64,000 nt of DNA from Exiguobacterium sp. KRL4 (GTDB lineage Bacteria > Bacillota > Bacilli > Exiguobacteriales > Exiguobacteriaceae), in NCBI RefSeq assembly GCF_001870785.1, contig NZ_MOLV01000027.1, forward strand, positions 1-64,000. Direction: 5' to 3'. Below, in pieces: positions 1-8,397 of the stretch. Position 1 is the stretch's first letter. The number at the start of each line of letters is the position of its first letter. Below the pieces are notes generated by a model. It ran no database searches and had not been told where the DNA came from. It was given only the letters and a program-made list of their open reading frames with translations. A program made the translations under genes and the position numbers.

Positions 1-124
1 TTGAAAAAAACAACGTGACAAGCGATGCTTACTTTTAGTGCCCTGAACCTCAAAAAATTGGCGAACTGGTCATGGGATTCCGGTGGGAATCCTTGTTGTT
101 CAGACCATTTTATACGACTACATA
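1..124 (+). other. Unresolved leading region, possibly structured RNA
   Basis: No convincing coding frame starts here. The first bases could be the last codons of a gene lying before the window: two frames stay open only to stops at 16-18 and 36-38. Positions 75-90 hold a local hairpin (GGATTCC/GGAATCC), and TGGTC near 67-71 can pair with GACCA near 103-107. Both suggest folded RNA. The stretch around 40-52 (GTGCCCTGAACCTC) loosely recalls the central bubble of 6S RNA, but a full 6S fold is not visible in this window. Either a 3' untranslated region or the 3' part of a small RNA is possible. Confidence 0.25.
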
Positions 125-164
125 AGACAAACCCTCATTTCAATGTTGAAATGAGGGTTTGTCT
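125..164. repeat. Perfect 40-bp palindrome
   Basis: Two 19-base arms (starting AGACAAACCC) pair perfectly around a 2-base centre TG. No T-run follows on either strand, so it is not a classic terminator. It sits just before one on the plus strand. It may be an RNA-stabilising stem or a protein-binding dyad. Confidence 0.8.
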
Positions 165-172
165 ACGATCTG

Positions 173-210
173 CAAAGACCACATCGGGTTGGATGTGGTC
201 TTTGTTTTTC
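173..210 (+). terminator. Intrinsic terminator
   Basis: A 13-bp stem (CAAAGACCACATC with GATGTGGTCTTTG), loop GGGTTG, then TTTTTC. It ends a plus-strand transcript entering from before the window. Confidence 0.85.
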
Positions 211-269
211 TATTAAGAAAGAATCAGTAATATCTGTCCACTCTATTGATTTTTTTGTCACTCACCCAT

Positions 270-515
270 CTATTGCGATGTTTCTATCCAAACTTGATAA
301 TAGATGATCTCATCAAAAGGGATTTCTCTGGTTCGAACCCGGGATATCGGAACTTGCGCCAAGTAAAAGGCTAATGCACATGCAATCTTATAGTCGGGTG
401 TACAGTAGCCGTCAATCGTTCGACCATGGATTTCATTTGCAATCGAGTCCGCCCATACGTCCGCCTCGCGAAACGTTTCGAACAAAATGGTTTCTTCTTT
501 CCAACGGATGCTCAT
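270..515 (-). CDS. Hypothetical protein, 81 aa
   Basis: A short soluble-looking protein of mixed charge with no membrane segment or signal peptide. The start ATG is at 515. The N-terminus (MSIRWKEETILFETFREADV) looks helical and acidic. It lies 94 bases after the other minus-strand gene (610-1122), so the two may share a transcript. I do not recognise the family. Coding is supported by the length of the frame and by its position in line with the neighbour. No operon partner of known function helps to place it. Confidence 0.55.
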   Translation of the reverse strand: MSIRWKEETILFETFREADVWADSIANEIHGRTIDGYCTPDYKIACALAFYLAQVPISRVRTREIPFDEIIYYQVWIETSQ

Positions 516-609
516 TCTCGTAATTCTCCTTTACTTGATTGTCATTGCAATCCGTTACTCTCTTATGACGATATCTCCTATTGTTCCTATTTTGATCTTT
601 AATCCAATA

Positions 610-1122
610 TCAAAGTGGAAAGCGACAGTCCAATCGTTGAATGACGAGCACCTGATCGATGACTTCTTCAGGGATGTCATCATCAAACGCATCGTAGTCT
701 TTCCGTTCGTACGAATGGATTTGATAGTTCTTCAAGTCATCGATGGATTCGAGATAATCCGGTAGCGGACCCACCGAGTTCGATAAGGACAGAACGGTGT
801 GCGGGAAGTTGTCATCGTTCGGATTGTTCGAATGGACAAAAACCGCATCCATTCCAGCGTCTTGACGGGACAGTTCGATCCACAGTTGGTAAGGATGTCC
901 CCACGTTTGAAGTTCGGCGTCCAGCTCATTCATGAGATGAAGCAGAGCTCGGACATGTGCTTTTCTGATTTTGAGATGGCCATTTCCGCGTCCGTCAAAA
1001 TCGAGATGGACGTGCCAAAAATCGAACCAACTGTTGGGACTGAAATCCAGTTTGTGAGCAGTGAGGTGTTGCTCGATTTGAAGCTGTCGAAAGTAGCGGC
1101 GTTTGCCACGGAATTTTTTCAT
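610..1122 (-). CDS. Hypothetical protein, 170 aa
   Basis: A cytoplasmic protein with a basic N-terminus (MKKFRGKRRYFRQL) and an aromatic/histidine-rich block WFDFWHVHLDFDGRGN near residues 32-47. Another marked block, DAVFVHSNNPNDDNFP, lies near residues 113-128. I recall similar uncharacterised proteins in Bacillus but cannot give a function. The HxHxD and DD-rich stretches could bind metal, which is only a guess. The gene is followed on the same strand by the 81-aa frame at 270-515. No signal peptide or membrane segment is seen. Confidence 0.65.
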   Translation of the reverse strand: MKKFRGKRRYFRQLQIEQHLTAHKLDFSPNSWFDFWHVHLDFDGRGNGHLKIRKAHVRALLHLMNELDAELQTWGHPYQLWIELSRQDAGMDAVFVHSNNPNDDNFPHTVLSLSNSVGPLPDYLESIDDLKNYQIHSYERKDYDAFDDDIPEEVIDQVLVIQRLDCRFPL

Positions 1123-1213
1123 GTCATATTCGTCTCCTGTTTGATTGCGATGATGTGTTAATTGTACAGGATGTCCTATCTCTAGTCATGTCAGAAAAGA
1201 ATGGCGAAAGAAA

Positions 1214-1247
1214 TTTTATTTCAAATTGTTTGCGCTTTCAAATAAAA
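1214..1247. promoter_or_regulatory. CcpA-like cre inside an AT-rich inverted repeat
   Basis: TGTTTGCGCTTTCA at 1227-1240 matches the cre consensus TGWAANCGNTNWCA except at two A positions. It is framed by arms TTTTATTT (1214-1221) and AAATAAAA (1240-1247). It lies about 10 bases upstream of the nagZ -35 box, so catabolite control of nagZ is likely. Whether the flanking arms bind a second regulator is unknown. Confidence 0.5.
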
Positions 1248-1249
1248 CA

Positions 1250-1278
1250 TTGTTTCTTATCGGTGTGGTTGTTATACT
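1250..1278 (+). promoter_or_regulatory. Sigma-A promoter of nagZ
   Basis: TTGTTT (1250-1255), a 17-base spacer, and TATACT (1273-1278). This predicts a leader of roughly 105 bases before nagZ. Confidence 0.65.
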
Positions 1279-1391
1279 AACGGTGAACGCAGGGGAAAGC
1301 ACCAACGGAGTTTGAAAAAACGCCAAGCAGTGGATGGTCAGATGGATTTAGGAGTTCAAACAGGGGTCAAAACAAAAGGGGAGCTGAGCAT

Positions 1392-3332
1392 ATGGGACAG
1401 AAACTCAACTGGACAGCAACACTCGGATTGACGACGGCGCTACTCGCCGCGTCACTGCCAATGCAACCGGTCGCGGCCGAAACGACACCATCCGTTATGG
1501 AACGGGTCGACACACAACTGGATCAGATGACACTTGAGCAGAAGATCGGACAAATGATCATGCCGGATTTCCGGTTATGGGACGGGGTCAATCATACGCA
1601 ACTGGCACCGGAAGTCGGACGGGTCATCGACCGGTTTGATTTAGGGGGCGTCATCCTGTTTGCGGAAAATGTCAGCGAGACGGAGCAGACGACGAAACTG
1701 GTCCATGACTTGCAGGAGGTCGTCAAGCAGGATACAAGCAACGATATCCCGTTGTTCGTGACGATTGACCAGGAAGGCGGGATCGTGACACGACTCGGAA
1801 CGGGAACGAATTTACCGGGTAATATGGCACTTGGAGCGACTCGCAGTGCATCCTACGCGGAAGCGGCGGGAGGCATCATCGGGTCCGAGTTGAAGGCCCT
1901 CGGAATCAACGTTAACTTTGGTCCGGTCCTAGACGTCAACAACAATCCGGGTAATCCCGTCATCGGCGTCCGGTCGTTTTCAAGTGATCCGCAGCTGGTC
2001 GGGGAACTGGGTTCGGCCATGACGCAAGGCATTCAGGAGCAGGGTGTCGCTGCGACGGCAAAACACTTCCCGGGACATGGGGATACGGCAGTCGACTCGC
2101 ATTACGGTTTACCGGTCGTCGATAAATCACTTGCCGAACTGAAACGGCTAGAACTGATTCCGTTTAAACGGGCAATTGCTGAAGGAATCGATATGGTCAT
2201 GACGGGACATATCGGGATGCCGCAAATCGAGGATGAAGTCGTCGAATCGACAAAAGGCACGTTCCCGTTACCGGCGACGTTATCGGATGACGTCATCACC
2301 GGCGTCTTGCGGGAAGAGCTCGGGTATCAGGGACTTGTCATTACCGATGCCTTGAACATGCAGGCGATTGCTGACAACTTCACGGAGTCGGAAGCAGTCA
2401 TCAAGACGTTTAAAGCCGGCGTCGATATCGCCTTGATGCCGACGATTCTCCGGTCGACACAAGACGTGACGAAACTCGAGACGATTTTTGACGACGTGAT
2501 TGAAGCTGTCGAAAGCGGTGAGCTGTCGGAAGCGGACATCGATCAGTCTGTCTCGCGGATTTTGACGTTAAAAGCAACACGCGGCATTTGGAATGAAACG
2601 GACACACCTGTCACGCTCGATGAAAAACTGGCGCAAGCGAAAACAATCGTCGGTAGTCCGGAACATAAGGCGCTCGAAAGAAAAATGACGGAAGCGGCGG
2701 TCACGCTCGTTAAAAATGACAAGAAAACATTGCCGTTCAAACCCAAAAAAGGGGAGACGATCCTTGTCTTGTCGCCGGCAAAAGATCAGACGGACAGTAT
2801 GGTCAAGACAATCCGGTCGCTTGAGAAAAACGCCGGCAACTTGAAACACGTGAACATATTGACGGAAAACTATACGGCGTCGACGCCGCATCTGGATCAA
2901 AATCCGAATCTGCAAGAAAAGCTGGCAGCTGCGGACTACCTTATCGTCGGCTCAAACGTCAACAACAGTGACAAGCTGAAAGCGACGTCAGCGGATCACT
3001 ACGTACCGGCGGAAGTGTTCCGTCAGGCGAAACGTACAAAAACACCGTCCGTCCTGCTCAGTCTCCGAAACCCTTATGATGTCGCCGTGCAACCGGACGC
3101 GAAAGCGCAACTGCTTGTCTACGGCTTTAAGGGAGATCCAAATGGTCCGGACTCGGAAGCCGGGAACACGAAATCAGCCGGACCGAATTTACCGGCAGGA
3201 ATTCGCGCCATCTTTGGTGAAGTGAAACCACAAGGAAAACTGCCGGTTGATGTACCGAAGTTCAAAGACGGTACGTTCCGGAACAAACTTCACCTCGAGT
3301 TTGGGGATGGGTTCCGCAACTGGAACCGGTAA
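1392..3332 (+). CDS. nagZ: Secreted beta-N-acetylglucosaminidase NagZ (GH3)
   Basis: Exo-acting enzyme that removes GlcNAc from muropeptides and wall fragments outside the cell. The 646-residue length matches the two-domain B. subtilis enzyme. An N-terminal signal peptide (residues 1-29, ending PVAAE) has no lipobox cysteine, so the protein is probably secreted rather than lipid-anchored. The GH3 barrel shows DQEGG, GPVLDVNNNP and the hallmark KHFPGHGDTAVDSHYGLP with the catalytic Asp/His pair. Residues from about 420 onward form the second alpha/beta domain. The gene leads a run with murQ and murP behind its own promoter and a cre-like site. A hairpin follows it, so murQP may be partly uncoupled. 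Confidence 0.93.
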   Translation: MGQKLNWTATLGLTTALLAASLPMQPVAAETTPSVMERVDTQLDQMTLEQKIGQMIMPDFRLWDGVNHTQLAPEVGRVIDRFDLGGVILFAENVSETEQTTKLVHDLQEVVKQDTSNDIPLFVTIDQEGGIVTRLGTGTNLPGNMALGATRSASYAEAAGGIIGSELKALGINVNFGPVLDVNNNPGNPVIGVRSFSSDPQLVGELGSAMTQGIQEQGVAATAKHFPGHGDTAVDSHYGLPVVDKSLAELKRLELIPFKRAIAEGIDMVMTGHIGMPQIEDEVVESTKGTFPLPATLSDDVITGVLREELGYQGLVITDALNMQAIADNFTESEAVIKTFKAGVDIALMPTILRSTQDVTKLETIFDDVIEAVESGELSEADIDQSVSRILTLKATRGIWNETDTPVTLDEKLAQAKTIVGSPEHKALERKMTEAAVTLVKNDKKTLPFKPKKGETILVLSPAKDQTDSMVKTIRSLEKNAGNLKHVNILTENYTASTPHLDQNPNLQEKLAAADYLIVGSNVNNSDKLKATSADHYVPAEVFRQAKRTKTPSVLLSLRNPYDVAVQPDAKAQLLVYGFKGDPNGPDSEAGNTKSAGPNLPAGIRAIFGEVKPQGKLPVDVPKFKDGTFRNKLHLEFGDGFRNWNR

Positions 3333-3342
3333 GGACGTAGGG

Positions 3343-3381
3343 AATAGGTAAGCTCAATCAATCCGATTGGGCTTTCCCTAT
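3343..3381 (+). terminator. Hairpin between nagZ and murQ
   Basis: The stem AGCTCAATC (3351-3359) pairs with GATTGGGCT (3365-3373). It is extended by AATAGG/CCTATT across a small internal loop. The T-run is broken (TTGACTCTTTTT), so termination may be partial. Confidence 0.5.
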
Positions 3382-3391
3382 TGACTCTTTT

Positions 3392-3406
3392 TGAAATTAA
3401 ATTTCA
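3392..3406. promoter_or_regulatory. Palindromic operator upstream of murQ
   Basis: TGAAATTAAATTTCA is a perfect dyad with 7-base arms in an AT-rich region 66 bases before murQ. TGAAA-TTTCA dyads are typical of RpiR-family regulators, to which MurR belongs. No murR gene is present in the window, so the regulator would be encoded elsewhere. Confidence 0.45.
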
Positions 3407-3471
3407 TTTATTATTAATTTTAATTGTTATTATATTTTTCGGATAGAAAGTAGAAGGAGTTGTCAGAGAGG

Positions 3472-4365
3472 ATGAAGGTCATGTTAGAGAAATTAGCGAC
3501 AGAACGCCGGAATGAAAAGACGATGCGTCTCGACGACATGTCGGTTGAAGACATGTTGACGGTCATGAATGCGGAGGATCAAACGGTCGCCGCTGTCATT
3601 CAACAGGAAATACCGGTCATCAAACAAGTCATCGATCGGGTCATTCAATCGTTTCAAGCGGGCGGACGATTGATTTACATCGGAGCCGGAACGAGCGGCC
3701 GATTGGGTGTGCTGGATGCGGCCGAATGTGTGCCGACGTTCGGGGTCTCACCGGACATGGTCGTCGGACTGATTGCCGGGGGCGAACGGGCACTCATCAA
3801 AGCCGTCGAAGGGGCGGAAGACAGCAAAACGCTTGCTGTCGAAGATTTACGGGCACTTCAGCTGACGGCGAATGACACCGTCATCGGCATCGCAGCAAGC
3901 GGCCGGACCCCTTACGTGATCGGCGGTCTGGACTATGCACGTGAAGTCGGTGCGACGACGGCTGCCCTGTCCTGCAACAAGCAGGCGGCGATCAGTGAAC
4001 ACGCGGACTTCCGAATTGAAGTCGAAACCGGACCGGAAGTCTTGACCGGCTCGACACGCCTGAAGGCCGGCACGGCACAAAAGCTCGTTTTGAACATGAT
4101 TTCGACGGCAGCGATGATTGGTGTCGGGAAGGTCTACCAAAACTTGATGGTCGATGTCCAATCGACGAATGAAAAACTCGAAATCCGGGCCAAACGGATG
4201 ATCGTGGAAGCGACAGGGGTTGATCTTGAGACAGCTGCGCGTTATTTCACATCGGCGAATGGTCACGTCAAGACGGCGATCGTCATGATTTTAGCGGACG
4301 TTTCGTATACTGAGGCGGTCGAACGATTACAACGTGCGCACGGATTCGTCCGCGACGCGCTTTAA
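3472..4365 (+). CDS. murQ: N-acetylmuramic acid 6-phosphate etherase MurQ
   Basis: Cleaves the D-lactyl ether of MurNAc-6-phosphate to give GlcNAc-6-phosphate in the cytoplasm. The SIS-type fold is shown by [21 protein letters not shown] near residues 65-85 and by a second SIS pattern [15 protein letters not shown]. The C-terminal segment [19 protein letters not shown] is characteristic of MurQ. An AAGGAG site at 3454-3459 serves ATG 3472. TTG at 3460 abuts that site and is unlikely, and ATG 3481 is an alternative. murP starts 12 bases downstream, so the two form an operon matching uptake plus first catabolic step. Confidence 0.95.
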   Translation: MKVMLEKLATERRNEKTMRLDDMSVEDMLTVMNAEDQTVAAVIQQEIPVIKQVIDRVIQSFQAGGRLIYIGAGTSGRLGVLDAAECVPTFGVSPDMVVGLIAGGERALIKAVEGAEDSKTLAVEDLRALQLTANDTVIGIAASGRTPYVIGGLDYAREVGATTAALSCNKQAAISEHADFRIEVETGPEVLTGSTRLKAGTAQKLVLNMISTAAMIGVGKVYQNLMVDVQSTNEKLEIRAKRMIVEATGVDLETAARYFTSANGHVKTAIVMILADVSYTEAVERLQRAHGFVRDAL

Positions 4366-4377
4366 GGGGGGACGAAC

Positions 4378-5751
4378 ATGAAGAAGGAAGAAATGCTCGC
4401 ATCCGCCATTCTTGAACATGTCGGGGGAAAAGACAATCTCCGGCAACTGGCCCACTGTATGACACGTGTCCGGTTGTCGCTGAAAGATCCGACGAAAGCG
4501 GACATCCAGGCTCTCAAACAAATTGACGGTGTCATGGGCGTCATCGATGACGAGACGCTGCAAATCGTTGTTGGACCAGGAACGGTCAACCGGGTGGCCG
4601 ATCATTTGAGTCGTGAGACGGGGCTTGCAATCGGTGAAGAGTCGGTCGATGAGAATCTGACGTTTGAAGAACGGGCTGCCATCGAACGGCAAAAAGTGAA
4701 GGACAAACAAAAGTCACCGTTCAAACGCTTTTTACGTCGTTTGGGAAATATCTTCATCCCGCTCATTCCGGGACTCGTCGCGTCGGGGATCATCAATGGA
4801 GCGGCGAACTTTGCGAAAAATGCCGGGGTTGATGCGACAGAAACGTGGATGCAGATTCTGTTATTGATCGGTAGTACCGTCTTCGCCTACTTAGCGATTC
4901 TCGTCGGTTGGAATACGGCGAAGGAATTTGGCGGCACACCGGTCCTCGGGGCGATTGCCGGCGGAATTCTATTTAATCCGCTGCTTGTCGATATCATTAT
5001 TTACGGTGAACCGCTTGTCGTCGGTCGGGGTGGTTTGTTTGGGGTCATCTTTGCCGCCTGGTTGATGACGTATCTCGAAAAACATATCCGTCGGTTCATG
5101 CCGGTCTCGATTGATATCATCTTTACGCCACTCTTTACCGTCTTGATTGTCGGTTTTACGGCACTTTATGCGATCATGCCGGTCGCCGGCATTTTATCAG
5201 ACGGCATCATGAAAGCAATCAACGTGATTCTTGAAGTCGGTGGTCCGCTTGCCGGTGCCGTCCTCGCCGGATTCTTCCTGCCGCTCGTCATGGTCGGTCT
5301 CCATCACGGATTGACACCGATTCATCTGGAGCTGTTAAATACGATTGGCAACACGGCACTGTTACCGATTCTTGCGATGGCGGGAGCCGGCCAAGTCGGA
5401 GCAGCGATGGCGATTTTCGTCAAGACACGGAATCAACGGTTACGCAACATCATCAAGGGGGCGATTCCGGTCGGTTTCCTCGGTATCGGTGAACCGTTGC
5501 TGTACGGGGTCACGTTACCACTCGGTCGTCCGTTTTTGACGGCTTGTATGGGAGCCGCAGTCGGCGGTGCCTTCCAAGCGACGATGAAGACAGCGGCGCT
5601 TGGGGTCGGTGTATCCGGTCTGTCGTTGACACCATTGATTGATAACGGGATGTACCTGACGTATATTGGCGGTCTCGTCATCTCGTACGTAGCTGGATTC
5701 TTCTTTACGTTCTGGTTTGGTTTCAAAGAAGAAATGGCAGACGGGATTTAA
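4378..5751 (+). CDS. murP: PTS MurNAc-specific EIIBC component MurP
   Basis: Takes up and phosphorylates MurNAc, or the MurNAc-GlcNAc disaccharide in some Bacillota. The N-terminal IIB domain carries the phosphorylated Cys27 in LAHCMTRVRLSLKD. The IIC domain from about residue 110 has some 8-10 membrane segments, with HHGLTPIHLELLNTIG and GIGEPLLYGVTLPLGRPF typical of the glucose/sucrose superfamily. No IIA domain is fused, so a shared EIIA-Glc must phosphorylate it. The ribosome site GGGGGGA lies at the murQ stop. A strong terminator follows, closing the nagZ-murQ-murP unit. Confidence 0.93.
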   Translation: MKKEEMLASAILEHVGGKDNLRQLAHCMTRVRLSLKDPTKADIQALKQIDGVMGVIDDETLQIVVGPGTVNRVADHLSRETGLAIGEESVDENLTFEERAAIERQKVKDKQKSPFKRFLRRLGNIFIPLIPGLVASGIINGAANFAKNAGVDATETWMQILLLIGSTVFAYLAILVGWNTAKEFGGTPVLGAIAGGILFNPLLVDIIIYGEPLVVGRGGLFGVIFAAWLMTYLEKHIRRFMPVSIDIIFTPLFTVLIVGFTALYAIMPVAGILSDGIMKAINVILEVGGPLAGAVLAGFFLPLVMVGLHHGLTPIHLELLNTIGNTALLPILAMAGAGQVGAAMAIFVKTRNQRLRNIIKGAIPVGFLGIGEPLLYGVTLPLGRPFLTACMGAAVGGAFQATMKTAALGVGVSGLSLTPLIDNGMYLTYIGGLVISYVAGFFFTFWFGFKEEMADGI

Positions 5752-5780
5752 CTGGATGTAAGGATATCAGGGGAAATGAA

Positions 5781-5821
5781 AAGATGGAAGATCACGTTGA
5801 GGTGATGTTCCATCTTTTTTT
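5781..5821 (+). terminator. Terminator after murP
   Basis: A 15-base stem with one mismatch (AAGATGGAAGATCAC with GTGATGTTCCATCTT) and a run of seven T. The A-rich 5' side lets it also serve the convergent minus-strand gene. Confidence 0.9.
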
Positions 5822-5834
5822 ACACTTGACCCGC

Positions 5835-6125
5835 TTATTGTATCTTCGTGTCGACAGTCTTGTCCTGTAGCATACGTTCAAGAACCAAGACATATACCAA
5901 GGCAACAAGAACTCCCGCTGTCCCTGGCAGAACAGCAATGATTGAGTCAGTCAAGTATGCTGCGGGAATCAGGTAAGTCAACAGAGACTTCACACCGTTC
6001 AACACGAGAAGGGCTGTCAGCAGGATCAAGGTCACAGTCCGTTTTTGCAGATTTCCAAAGAATTGACGGTCCGTTTTTTTAACCTGTCTCATGCCGAACC
6101 AGGCGAACATGCAGATGACCTCCAT
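5835..6125 (-). CDS. Small membrane protein, 96 aa
   Basis: Two or three hydrophobic segments (about residues 30-48, 52-68 and 69-87) separated by short loops, with a charged C-terminus (ERMLQDKTVDTKIQ). The start could be ATG 6125 or the methionine five codons further on (MFAWFGMRQVKK). No family is recognised. It lies 31 bases after the DUF4825-type gene on the same strand and may be co-transcribed. It separates murP from mupG. Confidence 0.6.
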   Translation of the reverse strand: MEVICMFAWFGMRQVKKTDRQFFGNLQKRTVTLILLTALLVLNGVKSLLTYLIPAAYLTDSIIAVLPGTAGVLVALVYVLVLERMLQDKTVDTKIQ

Positions 6126-6156
6126 TAGTTTGTAGATAAGTAATTACTTTTTAAGA

Positions 6157-6645
6157 TCAGTCAGCGAAAACCTGGTTGATCTTGGTTTCAGAATTCAAAT
6201 GACGCTGAATCAATTTTGTGACTGCTTGTTCCTGTTCGATTGTGCTGAGTTGCGTGTTGTACCAGCTATCCAGTTTATCGCGGGTCACAGTGAAGGTATA
6301 ATCCGGGAAGGTAAACGTAATCCGGTCGACGTTATCGACGAGAACGAACAGGTAGGTCGCGTTGAACAGGACCGTTTCTTTGATTTCCTGTTCGACTTGT
6401 TCCGTCTCGATGTCCTTGTAAGTCAAATGGATGCCATACGGTGTTTGTTTCGTTTCGAGGGCAATCTGATGCAACTCTTGATGGTGTGCCAGTTCTTTGA
6501 CGATATTCGCGACGGCGCTGTTGTCGCCGACATAGGAATGTTTAAAGTGGAACAGGTCCGTCTTTGAATCGGCATGTTGACTGTAGCCGTTCCAGATCAA
6601 TACCAGACAGGCAATCGACAGGAAAGGAATCAAAATTCGTTTCAT
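6157..6645 (-). CDS. DUF4825-type membrane-anchored protein
   Basis: 162 residues. An N-terminal hydrophobic segment (residues 3-20) anchors an extracytoplasmic domain. The block HSYVGDNSAVANIVKEL near residues 36-52 is what I recall from DUF4825 proteins of Bacillota. The function is not known. The start ATG at 6645 has AAAGGAGAG just upstream. The minus-strand promoter TTTTTA-17 bases-TATGAT at 6708-6680 would drive it, together with the small membrane gene that follows. Confidence 0.7.
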   Translation of the reverse strand: MKRILIPFLSIACLVLIWNGYSQHADSKTDLFHFKHSYVGDNSAVANIVKELAHHQELHQIALETKQTPYGIHLTYKDIETEQVEQEIKETVLFNATYLFVLVDNVDRITFTFPDYTFTVTRDKLDSWYNTQLSTIEQEQAVTKLIQRHLNSETKINQVFAD

Positions 6646-6779
6646 ACAATCTCTCCTTTATGGATCTCGTACTAATGGTATCATAATTCATGAAGTACCT
6701 CCTAAAAAATTCTTATATTGGAACTTTAGTAACAATTGACGGTCTTTGAACACTACGCTGACAAGAAGGAGTGAAACAG

Positions 6780-7838
6780 ATGAAAGGACTTGCCGTTTAT
6801 TTGAGTGAACCACTGACAGATGAGGCGAAAGACAGCATCCGACAGATGCGGACGATTGGTTTTACCTCAATCTTTACCTCGTTACATATTCCGGAAGACG
6901 ATCCTTCGTTGTACACGGAACGCTTGCGGACGCTCGGGCAACTGGCGCAACAGCTCGAGATGGAACTCGTCGCGGATATCGCCCCGACTTCCCTTGCCGC
7001 GCTCGGCAAGACGTGGGAGGATGCCGATACCTTAACCGAATGGGGGGTGACCGGACTACGTGTCGACTACGGCGTGACACCGAAACAGGTCGCGGACTTG
7101 TCAAAACAGATGATGATCGCCTTAAACGCCAGTACGCTGACGGCGGAGGAACTCGATGCGATGAAAGCGGAGGGGCTCGTACTTGAACAGGTCGAGGTGT
7201 GGCACAACTTTTATCCGCGACCGGAAACGGGACTGGATCGTGACTGGTTCAATGATAAAAACCGGTGGCTCCGTGAACAGGGGATCCGTGTCCAAGCTTT
7301 TATTCCGGGAGACGGACACCTGCGTGGTCCGCTTCACGAAACGTTACCGACGCTCGAAGACCACCGCGGACAATCACCGTTTGCCTGTTATCTCGAGCTG
7401 GAAGCGTCCGTTGATCGGATTCTGATCGGGGACCCGGGCTTGTCGGAAAGTTCGATGCAGCAATTTGCCGCGTATCAGGAGGGAATCATTGTCCTCCGGG
7501 TAACGGGTCAAGGCGACGATCCGCTGTTGACGAGTATCCAGACGAATCGGATGGATCCGGCGCGGGATGTCATCCGATCGGTCGAGTCACGGGCTTACGG
7601 TCGACCGGGCAATGGATTACTTGACCCCGCGACCTTATCAGACCGGCCTGTCGGATCGGTCACGATCGACAATCTGAATTACGGACGGTATGCCGGCGAG
7701 TTGCAGTTGACGAAACGGAATCTTGCGACCGACGAACGGGTCAATGTCATTGGACGCGTGATTGAAGCAGACCGGGAGTTGGTGCAACAGATTGGTCCCG
7801 GCGGACGGTTCCGGCTGGAGTGGGTGGAAGCGGAATGA
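6780..7838 (+). CDS. mupG: 6-phospho-N-acetylmuramidase MupG (DUF871, GH170)
   Basis: In S. aureus this family hydrolyses cytoplasmic MurNAc-6-phosphate-GlcNAc, made by PTS uptake of the wall disaccharide, into MurNAc-6P and GlcNAc. The N-terminal barrel shows GFTSIFTSLHIPEDDPSLYTERL near residues 26-48, almost identical in pattern to S. aureus MupG. The C-terminal small domain (from about residue 250) has the family's GRPGNG and RDLVQQIGPGG-like segments. GTG 6771 abuts the AAGAAGGAG site, so ATG 6780 (spacing 8) is the start, giving 352 residues. It belongs functionally with murQ and murP. Its stop overlaps the following P-loop pseudogene as ATGA. Confidence 0.88.
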   Translation: MKGLAVYLSEPLTDEAKDSIRQMRTIGFTSIFTSLHIPEDDPSLYTERLRTLGQLAQQLEMELVADIAPTSLAALGKTWEDADTLTEWGVTGLRVDYGVTPKQVADLSKQMMIALNASTLTAEELDAMKAEGLVLEQVEVWHNFYPRPETGLDRDWFNDKNRWLREQGIRVQAFIPGDGHLRGPLHETLPTLEDHRGQSPFACYLELEASVDRILIGDPGLSESSMQQFAAYQEGIIVLRVTGQGDDPLLTSIQTNRMDPARDVIRSVESRAYGRPGNGLLDPATLSDRPVGSVTIDNLNYGRYAGELQLTKRNLATDERVNVIGRVIEADRELVQQIGPGGRFRLEWVEAE

Positions 7839-8312
7839 AAAAGATTATGCTGATTGGTTCCGGGGGCTCCGGCAAGTCGACGTTAGCGAAACAGCTCAGC
7901 CGTGCCTTGGGCATCCCAGTCTATCACCTGGATACATTGTTTTGGAAGCCGAACTGGCAAGGTGTTCCACGGGAAGAACAAACACGGATTCAGGCAGATT
8001 TGATTGCGCGGGACGACTGGATCATCGACGGGAATTACGGCGGATACGATCATCTTTCTTGATCTGCCGCGAGTGACGTGTGTGTACCGCGTCTTGAAAC
8101 GGACAATCCGTCACCGCCATGAGCTAAGAACAGATATGGCGGCAGGTTGTCCGGAAAGAATCGATTTTGCCTTTTTGAAATGGATTTGGAATTATCCGAA
8201 CGTACAACGACCTGACATCCAATCGAAACTCGACCAAGTTGCGTCGACCAAAACCATCATCGTGTTGAAGTCTCGGAACGATGTTCGGCAGTTTTTGGAG
8301 AGCGTCGCTTGA
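7835..8312 (+). pseudogene. Broken FlaR-like P-loop 'topology modulation' kinase
   Basis: Frame one reads from ATG 7835 through the Walker A motif GSGGSGKST and ends DGNYGGYDHLS at a premature stop (8060-8062). The remainder continues in another frame from about 8038 (ADTIIFLDLPR... FLKWIWNYPNVQRPD...) to 8312. Intact relatives have roughly nine more residues between NYGG and ADT. This points to a small out-of-frame deletion, probably between short GCGGA repeats. Start and stop overlap with mupG as ATGA, so it was translationally coupled. A sequencing error cannot explain missing residues as well as a deletion can. The family resembles adenylate kinase; its role is unknown. Confidence 0.8.
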
Positions 8313-8351
8313 TACTATCATCTGATTTAAATCAAACCCATTGGTAATGAA

Positions 8352-8380
8352 AAAAAGACTACACATGAGGTAGTCTTTTT
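8352..8380. terminator. Bidirectional terminator
   Basis: AAAAAGACTAC pairs with GTAGTCTTTTT around a 7-base loop, with an A-run before and a T-run after. It lies between the converging pseudogene and HAD gene. Confidence 0.85.
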
Positions 8381-8397
8381 TCGCCCGATGCTTAAAA

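Noticed and set aside
25..216. A 63-codon plus-strand frame.
   Set aside because: It runs through the 40-bp palindrome and the terminator, has no ribosome site, and has no coding character.
487..1161. Plus-strand frames opposite the two unknown minus-strand genes.
   Set aside because: They are antisense to better-supported genes and lack ribosome sites.
6543..6691. A 49-codon minus-strand frame with AGGAGG six bases before its ATG, overlapping the start of the DUF4825-type gene.
   Set aside because: The likely -10 box (TATGAT) lies inside it, so the mRNA would begin after its start codon. The product has no recognisable features.
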